The notes under the pieces: model-generated | What the model was told of the DNA's origin: nothing | Database searches by the model: none | The model's input: the letters and a program-made list of their open reading frames with translations, nothing else | Part shown: positions 6,485 to 11,752 of the stretch, one piece after another | How positions within the stretch are numbered: position 1 is the stretch's first letter | Layout of the letters: each line of letters begins with the position of its first letter | From: an uncultured Microbacterium sp. | Lineage (GTDB): Bacteria; Actinomycetota; Actinomycetes; Actinomycetales; Microbacteriaceae | Direction of reading: 5' to 3' | Length of the DNA: 11,752 nucleotides | NCBI GenBank assembly: GCA_937988695.1 | Contig: CALKHM010000069.1 | Span: forward strand, 1-11,752 | Position numbers and translations under genes: made by a program

Positions 6485-6709
6485 TCAACGCCGTCGCGGC
6501 TCCAGCCGGCCCGCGCCGTGCCGGTGCGAGAGCGGCACGTCCATCTCGTCGCACAGCGCCAGCCACACCTCGCGCGGCGCGATCCCGGCATCCAGCGCCT
6601 CGGCGGCCGTACGGCCTGCCAACGGTGGCAGGGACAGATCCGCGATCAGCGCAGGCCCACGAGTGCCGAATTCGGCCGCGACCGCACGCTGGAACTCGCT
6701 GCGCCGCAC
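6485..6709 (-). CDS. DUF3046 family protein
   Basis: This small protein of 74 residues belongs to the actinobacterial DUF3046 family, commonly found just upstream of recA. It shows the family pattern: an opening M-x2-SEF-x-R-x-V-x2-EFG, then LPPLAGRTAAEALDAGI and PREVWLALCDEMDVP. No membrane segment, signal peptide or catalytic motif is visible, and the function of the family is unknown. The GTG start lies 3 nt after the clgR stop with no Shine-Dalgarno motif, so it is probably translated by coupling with clgR. The terminal Arg-rich stretch (RLEPRRR) is variable. The context suggests co-expression with clgR, with recA following after 269 nt under its own promoter. Confidence 0.9.
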   Translation of the reverse strand: MRRSEFQRAVAAEFGTRGPALIADLSLPPLAGRTAAEALDAGIAPREVWLALCDEMDVPLSHRHGAGRLEPRRR

Positions 6710-6712
6710 GCG

Positions 6713-7021
6713 TCAGCGCAACGACAGCTCGGGGCCGACCTCGGCCACGAGGTCGTCGGGGACCACGTCCGGGAACGCCTGCAGGCCCTCGAGCACCGAG
6801 ATGCGATCGCCCACCTCACGCATGATCGTGGAGATCGGCACGTCGAGGGCGTCGGCCACCGAGGCGAGGATCTCGCTCGAGGCCTCTTTCTGACCGCGCT
6901 CGACCTCACTGAGGTAGCCGAGCGCAACGCTGGCGCGGCCAGCGACCTGTCGGAGGGTATGCCCCTTCTGCTGACGGAAGTCGCGAAGCACTTCGCCGAT
7001 CTCTTGACGAACCAGGATCAT
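6713..7021 (-). CDS. clgR: XRE-family transcriptional regulator ClgR
   Basis: ClgR is an actinobacterial helix-turn-helix activator of clp protease and other proteostasis genes; it is itself a Clp substrate in several relatives. The product has 102 residues. The helix-turn-helix spans about residues 9-63: TLRQVAGRA (22-30), then the recognition region SVALGYLSEVERGQKEAS (31-48), which is close to diagnostic for ClgR (LGYLSEVERG-x-KEASSE). The C-terminus (about 75-102) is short. The ATG at 7021 is preceded by AGGAGG at 7031-7036 with 9-nt spacing; a GTG at 7066 would add 15 atypical residues and was rejected. The mycobacterial partner gene pspA, which follows clgR there, is absent here, and a DUF3046 gene follows instead. 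An inverted repeat upstream may be an operator. Confidence 0.92.
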   Translation of the reverse strand: MILVRQEIGEVLRDFRQQKGHTLRQVAGRASVALGYLSEVERGQKEASSEILASVADALDVPISTIMREVGDRISVLEGLQAFPDVVPDDLVAEVGPELSLR

Positions 7022-7030
7022 TTCGGGCCC

Positions 7031-7036
7031 CCTCCT
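7031..7036 (-). promoter_or_regulatory. Ribosome binding site of clgR
   Basis: A perfect AGGAGG on the minus strand lies 9 nt before the ATG at 7021. It is followed by a G-run and fixes the clgR start. Confidence 0.75.
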
Positions 7037-7097
7037 CACCGTGATTCCTTCGCTATCCGGGTGCACAACAGTACAACACCTGTGCTGGTCAGACTAA

Positions 7098-7123
7098 TCC
7101 CACGTGCTGTGGAATCCGTGGGA
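7098..7123. promoter_or_regulatory. Inverted repeat upstream of clgR (possible operator or terminator)
   Basis: A perfect 7-bp inverted repeat, TCCCACG (7098-7104) and CGTGGGA (7117-7123), has a 12-nt centre. It lies in the 147-bp gap between the cinA stop and the clgR start, about 75 nt upstream of clgR. The gap is less GC-rich than its surroundings, as expected for a promoter. ClgR autoregulates in some relatives, so an operator is possible; a weak cinA terminator is the alternative. Confidence 0.35.
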
Positions 7124-7168
7124 ACCGCCGAATGAAACGCAACCGTGACACCGGATGTTCCCGGCCTC

Positions 7169-7654
7169 TCAGACACCGTCGATCGCGGCGATCAGCGCCT
7201 GCCGCACCGCCTCGCGTCGGACGGCGTCCCGGTCGCCGTCCAGCACGAGGGAGACCACGCGTGCGCCGGCGGGCGTGGACACGCCGATGTGCACGGTGCC
7301 CACCGGCTGACCGTCGGGCGACTCCGGCCCGGCGATGCCCGTCGTGGACACCCCCATATCAGCGCGGACGCCATCGTGACCGGTGATCGTGCGCACGCCC
7401 TCGGCCATCTGCCGGGCGACCTCCGGATGCACCGGCCCGTGCCGGGCCAGCAGCGCCGCATCCACCCCGAGGATCGCGTGCTTGAGGTCGGTGGCGTAGG
7501 CGACGACCGCCCCCCGCAGGTGGGCCGAAGCCCCCGGCACGTCGACCAGCGATGCCGCGAGCAGGCCGCCGGTGAGCGACTCGGCGACACCGATCGTCCA
7601 TCCGCGCATGCCCAGTCGGTGCAGCAGCTCCACGGCCTCGGGCAGAGCCGTCAT
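7169..7654 (-). CDS. cinA: CinA C-terminal-domain protein (PncC-type nicotinamide-nucleotide amidase family)
   Basis: This 161-residue protein is the stand-alone C-terminal domain of CinA, the PncC family. Members of that family deamidate nicotinamide mononucleotide to nicotinic acid mononucleotide in pyridine-nucleotide salvage; activity of this copy is inferred. Conserved elements are IGVAESLTGGLLAASLVDVPGAS (21-43), the AYATDLKHAILGV segment (52-64), the strand and loop STTGIAGP (103-110) and PVGTVHIGV (117-125). The N-terminal molybdopterin-binding-like domain of full CinA is absent, as is common in actinobacteria. The ATG overlaps the pgsA stop by one base (TGATG), and GAGGGG lies 6 nt upstream. 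It sits between pgsA and clgR as in many actinobacteria, and was once annotated as competence/damage-inducible. Confidence 0.92.
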   Translation of the reverse strand: MTALPEAVELLHRLGMRGWTIGVAESLTGGLLAASLVDVPGASAHLRGAVVAYATDLKHAILGVDAALLARHGPVHPEVARQMAEGVRTITGHDGVRADMGVSTTGIAGPESPDGQPVGTVHIGVSTPAGARVVSLVLDGDRDAVRREAVRQALIAAIDGV

Positions 7655-8220
7655 CACGCGCCCCTCGTCCGTGCGGCGCGCACCTCGCTGATGACGTAGT
7701 CGAGGCCGCTGGCGATCGTGAGCACGACGGCGATGGTCATCGTGACCCCGTTCAGCCACCAGATCCACTCCCCCACGACCGTCCACAGGGGCAGCAGCGC
7801 GAGGCTCAGCGCGACGGCCTGCGCGACAGTCTTCAGCTTGCCCATCCAGGCCGCGGCAAGCACGTGATCACTGACGACGATGAAGCGGTAGACGGTGATG
7901 CCGACCTCGCGCACCAGCACCACGATCGTGATCCACCACCACAGCTCGTCGAGGATCGACAGACCGACGAAGGCGCACCCGGTGAGGGCCTTGTCCGCGA
8001 TCGGATCGAGGATCTTGCCCAGATCGGTGACGATGCCGTTCTTCCGGGCGATGTGGCCGTCGATGCCGTCGGTGGCGATGGCCAGGACGAACAGCGCCCC
8101 CGCTCCCCAGCGCAACGCGCCGTCGGCGCCGCCGTCGGCCAGCAGCATCCACAGGAACACGGGCGCGCACAGGATGCGCACGACCGTGATCGCATTGGGC
8201 AGCTGCCGGGGAACGGTCAC
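7654..8220 (-). CDS. pgsA: CDP-diacylglycerol-glycerol-3-phosphate 3-phosphatidyltransferase (PgsA)
   Basis: PgsA makes phosphatidylglycerophosphate, the precursor of phosphatidylglycerol and cardiolipin, in the cytoplasmic membrane. The 188-residue product carries the CDP-alcohol phosphotransferase motif DxxDGxxAR-x8-G-x3-D-x3-D, with metal-binding Asp51, Asp54, Asp72 and Asp76. It has about five to six hydrophobic segments (for example 11-28, 38-50, 94-112, 130-148, 153-173). I chose the GTG at 8220 (VPRQLPNAITVVRI) because the 25 extra codons up to the GTG at 8295 are Arg-rich and use codons rare here (CGA, AGG, GCA, AAT, ACT). The longer form would overlap the ftsK stop by GTGA and cannot be excluded. 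A related phosphatidyltransferase (for example phosphatidylinositol phosphate synthase) is less likely given the rnj-ftsK-pgsA-cinA context. Confidence 0.9.
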   Translation of the reverse strand: MTVPRQLPNAITVVRILCAPVFLWMLLADGGADGALRWGAGALFVLAIATDGIDGHIARKNGIVTDLGKILDPIADKALTGCAFVGLSILDELWWWITIVVLVREVGITVYRFIVVSDHVLAAAWMGKLKTVAQAVALSLALLPLWTVVGEWIWWLNGVTMTIAVVLTIASGLDYVISEVRAARTRGA

Positions 8221-8226
8221 CGTCTC

Positions 8227-8255
8227 AGTATTGCGGACTCGGGCGCCGTTTCGAC
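8227..8255 (-). promoter_or_regulatory. Possible leaderless promoter of pgsA
   Basis: On the minus strand AATACT (8232-8227) resembles a -10 box and ends 6 nt before the GTG at 8220. A weak -35 (TCGAAA) lies 16 bp upstream of it. Transcription would begin at about the start codon, giving a leaderless mRNA, which would fit the lack of a ribosome binding site there. Confidence 0.35.
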
Positions 8256-8290
8256 GCGTTGCCCTCGCGCACCGTCGGGTGCGGACTCGG
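8232..8290. repeat. 11-bp direct repeat in the ftsK-pgsA junction
   Basis: TGCGGACTCGG occurs at 8232-8242 and at 8280-8290, 48 bp apart, in the stretch between the ftsK stop and the preferred pgsA start. It could be a binding-site pair or chance. Confidence 0.5.
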
Positions 8291-8291
8291 C

Positions 8292-10973
8292 TCACTCGCG
8301 GCCGGTCAGGCCCCAGGCATCCTCGTCGCCATCGGCCTCGACCACCGGCAGGCCGTCGAACTGCGTCTGCACCGGATCTCCGCTGTATGGCTCGGGCGGG
8401 TTGGCGGATGCCGCCGCCGGCGCCGGCGGCTCGTCTCCGCGCAGCCTCGCCAGCACCTCGGGCAGCTGCTCGGGGGTGACCAGCACGTCGCGCGCCTTCG
8501 ACCCCTCGCTCGGCCCCACGATCTCACGCGACTCGAGCAGGTCCATGAGTCGTCCCGCCTTCGCGAACCCGACGCGCAGCTTGCGCTGCAGCATCGAGGT
8601 CGATCCGAACTGCGTGGAGATGATCTGCTCCGCGGCCGCCAGCAGCAGCTCGAGGTCGTCGCCGATGTCCGCATCGACCTCCTTGCGCTGCACGACCGCC
8701 TGCACATCGGCACGGTACTCGGGCCGGGCCTGGTTCGTGACGTGCTTGACGACGCGCTCGATCTCGGGCTCGCTGACCCAGGCGCCCTGCACGCGGATCG
8801 CCTTGGACGCCCCCATCGGCAGGAACAGGCCGTCGCCCTGGCCGATCAGCCGGTCGGCGCCCGGCTGATCGAGGATCACCCGGGAGTCGGTCACGCTGGT
8901 CACCGCGAACGCGAGGCGCGAGGGGACGTTCGCCTTGATGAGGCCGGTCACGACGTCGACGCTGGGGCGCTGGGTCGCCAGCACGAGATGGATGCCGCTG
9001 GCCCGCGCGAGCTGGGTGATGCGCACGATCGAGTCTTCGACGTCGCGAGGGGCCACCATCATGAGGTCGGCGAGCTCGTCGACCACCACCAGCAGGTACG
9101 GGTACGGTTTGAGCACCCGCTCGCTGCCCGGCGGGAGATGGATCTGGTCGGCGATGACAGCCTTGTTGAAGTCGTCGATGTGCCGGAAGCCGAACGACGC
9201 CAGGTCGTCGTAGCGCATGTCCATCTCTTTGACGACCCACTGCAGCGCCTCGGCGGCCTTCTTCGGGTTCGTGATGATGGGCGTGATCAGATGCGGCACC
9301 CCGGCGTAGCTGGTCAGCTCGACGCGCTTCGGGTCGATGAGCACCATCCGCACCTCGCTGGGCTTGGCGCGCATCAACAAGCTCGTGATCATCGAGTTCA
9401 CGAAGCTCGACTTGCCGGAGCCGGTGGACCCTGCCACCAGCAGGTGCGGCATCTTGGCGAGATTGGCGACGACGTACCCGCCGCCGACATCCTTGCCGAC
9501 GCCGATCGTCATGGGATGCTTCGAGCCCACCGCCGCCTGCGAGCGCAGCACGTCGCCGAGCGTGACGATCTCGCGGTCGGCGTTCGGGATCTCCACGCCG
9601 ATCGCCTTCTTGCCCGGGATGGGGGCGAGGATGCGAACCTCGTTGGATGCCACGGCGTAGGCGATGTTGTTGGTCAGCGCGGTGATCCGCTCGACCTTGA
9701 CCCCGGGACCGAGCTCGATCTCGTACTGGGTGACCGTCGGTCCGCGGGAGAAGCCGGTGACCTTCGCATCGACCTTGAACTCGCGCAGCACGGTGGTGAT
9801 GGCCTGTACGACCTTGTCGTTGGCCTCGGAGCGCGTCTTGCCGGGCTCCCCGGCCTTCAGCGCCTGCACGGACGGCAGCTGATACGGCGCCGAGGGCGGA
9901 GCGCCGTTGCCCGCGCCGCCGATGCCGGTGAACCCGGGAAGCTCTCCGTCGACGGGACCGGTGTCGCTGTCGTCGGCCAGGCCCGTGGCGGGGGCACCGG
10001 CGACTGCGCGCTGCGCGCCCGCGAGCACGTGGGGGTCGATGATCTCGGTGGCGGCGTCCGGCAGCACGGGAGAGGGATCCGGTGCGAGCGCCTGGTCGAA
10101 CCCGCCGTGATCGTCCGCAGGGGTCAGCAGCGAGGTCAGGTCGTCCGACCCGAGCGATCCGTCGACATCCTTCTCACGACCGGTCTTGTTCCGCCGCCAC
10201 CACGGCAGCTTGTCGTCGTCGCCCTCGGTCTCGGGCAGCACCTCGGTCTTGCCGGTGGTGTCGACGACGTCGTGCTCTGCACGCTCCGCGCCGAACATCC
10301 ACGCGTACAGGTCGCCCAGGCGACGTCCGATGCGGTTCGGAGGGGTGCGCGTGATGATGAGCACGCTGAGGGCCGCCAGCAGCGCCAGCACGGCCGTCGC
10401 ACCGGCCACGGTGAGATAGCTCAGCGGCTCGCCGATCATCCAGCCGAACAGGCCCCCGGCGTCGCTGAGCGTGGGCAGACCGTCGCTCGGACTCGGACGG
10501 CCCCCGTACACATGGCAGAACCCGGCGATCGACAGGATGAGGATCGCGAAGCCGATGCCGATCCGGCCGTTGTCGTGCACCGACGACGGATGCCGGAACA
10601 GCCAGCCGGCCAGCAGCACGAGCAGCACGGGGAGGATGAACGCCGTGCGGCCGACCAGCCCGCCGACTGAGTACGCGCTGATGTTCGCCGACGCGTCCGA
10701 GCCGATGAGGAACCACTCGACGACCGCGCCGGCGATCGCCAGCAGCACGATCAGAAACGGGAAGCCGTCGCGTCGCTGCTCCTTCTCGAGCGTCTCCGGA
10801 CCGAACGCGCGGAACAGCCCGCCGACCACGTGCGCGAGACCGAGCCACATCCGCACCGCCACCGGCGGCTTCTCGGATTCGCCGACGTAGCGCTTGGGCG
10901 CAGGAGCGGGCTTGCGGGCACGCGACGAGGAGCCCCTGGCGGGCGTGCGGCTGCTCGTGGTGCTCTTGGCCAT
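8292..10973 (-). CDS. ftsK: DNA translocase FtsK/SpoIIIE
   Basis: FtsK is the septum-associated, ATP-driven dsDNA pump that clears and aligns chromosome termini at division. The 893-residue product has a basic N-terminus, about four membrane segments (71-91, 104-126, 138-157, 184-208) and a variable acidic, Pro/Gly-rich linker (about 230-370). The motor follows (alpha/beta domains about 385-750), with Walker A AGSTGSGKSS (514-523), Walker B LLVVVDELAD (627-636) and ATQRPSVDVVTGLIKANVPSR. It ends in the winged-helix gamma domain (about 775-832, with STSMLQRKLRVGFAKAGRLMDLLE), which reads DNA polarity motifs and contacts XerD in well-studied relatives. The start MAKSTTSSRT has GGAG unusually close (2 nt) upstream. 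The stop lies 71 bp before the preferred pgsA start, and rnj lies 88 bp upstream. Confidence 0.97.
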   Translation of the reverse strand: MAKSTTSSRTPARGSSSRARKPAPAPKRYVGESEKPPVAVRMWLGLAHVVGGLFRAFGPETLEKEQRRDGFPFLIVLLAIAGAVVEWFLIGSDASANISAYSVGGLVGRTAFILPVLLVLLAGWLFRHPSSVHDNGRIGIGFAILILSIAGFCHVYGGRPSPSDGLPTLSDAGGLFGWMIGEPLSYLTVAGATAVLALLAALSVLIITRTPPNRIGRRLGDLYAWMFGAERAEHDVVDTTGKTEVLPETEGDDDKLPWWRRNKTGREKDVDGSLGSDDLTSLLTPADDHGGFDQALAPDPSPVLPDAATEIIDPHVLAGAQRAVAGAPATGLADDSDTGPVDGELPGFTGIGGAGNGAPPSAPYQLPSVQALKAGEPGKTRSEANDKVVQAITTVLREFKVDAKVTGFSRGPTVTQYEIELGPGVKVERITALTNNIAYAVASNEVRILAPIPGKKAIGVEIPNADREIVTLGDVLRSQAAVGSKHPMTIGVGKDVGGGYVVANLAKMPHLLVAGSTGSGKSSFVNSMITSLLMRAKPSEVRMVLIDPKRVELTSYAGVPHLITPIITNPKKAAEALQWVVKEMDMRYDDLASFGFRHIDDFNKAVIADQIHLPPGSERVLKPYPYLLVVVDELADLMMVAPRDVEDSIVRITQLARASGIHLVLATQRPSVDVVTGLIKANVPSRLAFAVTSVTDSRVILDQPGADRLIGQGDGLFLPMGASKAIRVQGAWVSEPEIERVVKHVTNQARPEYRADVQAVVQRKEVDADIGDDLELLLAAAEQIISTQFGSTSMLQRKLRVGFAKAGRLMDLLESREIVGPSEGSKARDVLVTPEQLPEVLARLRGDEPPAPAAASANPPEPYSGDPVQTQFDGLPVVEADGDEDAWGLTGRE

Positions 10974-11028
10974 TGCTCCACGGTATCGCGGGCTGCCGAC
11001 GCAGGCCCGGAACGACGCGGGTTCGCCT

Positions 11029-11073
11029 GGCTACGCCTCGATACTGTGCCGGAGATCGCGGCTACGCCTCGAT
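11029..11073. repeat. 14-bp direct repeat at the rnj 3' end
   Basis: GGCTACGCCTCGAT occurs at 11029-11042 and at 11060-11073, offset by 31 bp. The second copy covers the last codons and TAG stop of rnj (minus strand ATC GAG GCG TAG); the first lies in the spacer before ftsK. The 88-bp spacer holds nothing else I can name. Confidence 0.75.
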
Positions 11074-11702
11074 CACCAACGGCACGATCATCGGGCGGCG
11101 GCGCAGCGACTGGTTCACCCACCGGCCGATCGTGCGGCGCACGACCTGCGAGAGCGCGTGGTTGTCGCGCACGCCGGTCTTGGCCGCCTCGGCCAGCGCC
11201 GCCGCGATCTTCGGCTTGACGTCTTCGAACACGGCGTCGTCCTCGGCGAAGCCACGCGCATGCACCTCGGGACCCGAGATGATCTTGCCGGTGGCCGAGT
11301 CGACCACGACGATGACGGAGATGAACCCCTCCTCGCCGAGGATGCGGCGGTCCTTCAGCTCGGACTCGGTGATGTCGCCGACCGACTGGCCGTCGACGAA
11401 CACGTAGCCGCACTCCACCTTGCCGGCGATCTTCGCGACGCCGTCGGCCAGGTCGACCACGATGCCGTCCTCGGCGATGACCACGCTCTCGGTGCCCACC
11501 GCCCGGGCCAGGTCGCCGTTGGCGAGCAGGTGCCGGATCTCGCCGTGCACCGGCATCACGTTGCGCGGCCGGACGATGTTGTAGCAGTAGAGGAGCTCGC
11601 CCGCGCTCGCGTGCCCGGAGACGTGCACCAGCGCGTTGCCCTTGTGCACCACCTTGGCGCCCAGCTTGGCCAGGCCGTTGATCACCCGGTAGACCGCGTT
11701 CT
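11062..11702 (-). CDS. rnj: Ribonuclease J, C-terminal part (5'-truncated by contig end)
   Basis: RNase J is a metallo-beta-lactamase/beta-CASP enzyme with endonuclease and 5'-3' exonuclease activity in RNA maturation and decay. About 213 codons are visible; the full protein is usually near 560 residues, so the catalytic HxHxDH region is lost beyond the contig end. The fragment opens in NAVYRVINGLAKLGAKV and holds the conserved HVSGHAS and MPVHGE segments that complete the active site, followed by the C-terminal domain (VFVDGQSVGDI, RRILGEEGFI, RRTIGRWVNQSLRRRPMIVP). A GTG at 11685 is an internal Val codon and not a start. The stop is TAG. Synteny rnj-ftsK matches other actinobacteria. Confidence 0.95.
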
Positions 11703-11752
11703 AGATCGGAAGAGCACACGTCTGAACTCCAGTCACGCCAATATCTCGTATG
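11703..11752. other. Illumina TruSeq index adapter remnant (not genomic)
   Basis: The final 50 bases begin with AGATCGGAAGAGCACACG and continue as the TruSeq indexed adapter. They include the 6-nt index GCCAAT at 11737-11742 and ATCTCGTATG after it. Genomic sequence ends at about 11702, inside rnj. Confidence 0.98.

Noticed and set aside
7022..7066. A 15-codon extension of ClgR from GTG 7066
   Set aside because: AGGAGG at 7031-7036 points to ATG 7021, and the added residues do not fit the ClgR N-terminus.
6299..7135. A plus-strand open frame across the recA upstream region, DUF3046 gene and clgR
   Set aside because: It has no ribosome binding site or family resemblance and runs through the LexA box and the genes on the other strand.
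8259..10670. An open frame of about 800 codons on the plus strand, opposite ftsK
   Set aside because: It is an antisense shadow of a high-GC gene: the product is rich in Arg, His, Asp and Gly with no recognisable domain, whereas the minus-strand frame encodes a complete, motif-bearing FtsK.
10989..11009. A short inverted repeat (CGGGC/GCCCG) as an rnj terminator
   Set aside because: It has only 5 bp, an 11-nt loop and no T-tract; such repeats are expected by chance at this GC content.
29..11702. CRISPR array, defence system, prophage or transposon
   Set aside because: No regularly spaced repeats, integrase, transposase or defence-type genes are present; every sizeable gene is assigned to a housekeeping or transport family.

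Overview
The window is a high-GC, densely coding stretch of an actinobacterial chromosome. Gene content and order point to the Microbacteriaceae, most likely Microbacterium or a close relative; the genus is inferred from composition and synteny only. Both ends are Illumina TruSeq adapter, not genome: bases 1-28 and 11703-11752, the latter with the 6-nt index GCCAAT. The biological sequence is therefore about 29-11702, and the genes at both ends are cut by the contig ends.

Region 1 (29-4496, plus strand) is a tightly coupled four-gene operon: a MacB/LolD-type ABC ATPase (5'-truncated), a MacB/FtsX-type permease, a secreted lipoprotein made of two similar DUF5666-like repeats, and a membrane-anchored HlyD/MacA-type adaptor. 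Consecutive reading frames overlap or nearly touch. The adaptor has three Ser/Thr/Pro-rich linkers inside its helical region and a Gly/Thr pentapeptide-like tail. This is the least ordinary part of the window: a tripartite-type exporter in a presumed monoderm, with a dedicated lipoprotein of unknown role.

Region 2 (4510-11702, minus strand) is a conserved actinobacterial block. In transcription order it holds rnj (RNase J, 3' part only), ftsK, pgsA, cinA (C-terminal-domain form), clgR, a DUF3046 gene, recA and recX. It combines RNA turnover, chromosome translocation, anionic phospholipid synthesis, a Clp-protease regulator and the core SOS recombinase with its modulator. recA has its own upstream region with a near-consensus actinobacterial LexA box (6440-6455) and a roughly 200-nt leader with notable inverted repeats. 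clgR also has its own upstream region and a strong ribosome binding site. The operon of region 1 and recX converge, with only 13 bp between their stop codons.

Gaps of note: 6216-6484 (recA promoter and leader), 7022-7168 (clgR upstream region with an inverted repeat) and 10974-11061 (rnj-ftsK spacer with a short direct repeat). I saw no tRNA, rRNA, CRISPR array, insertion sequence or prophage signal. Most of the window is ordinary housekeeping. The points that merit a second look are the lipoprotein/adaptor pair and the recA leader.
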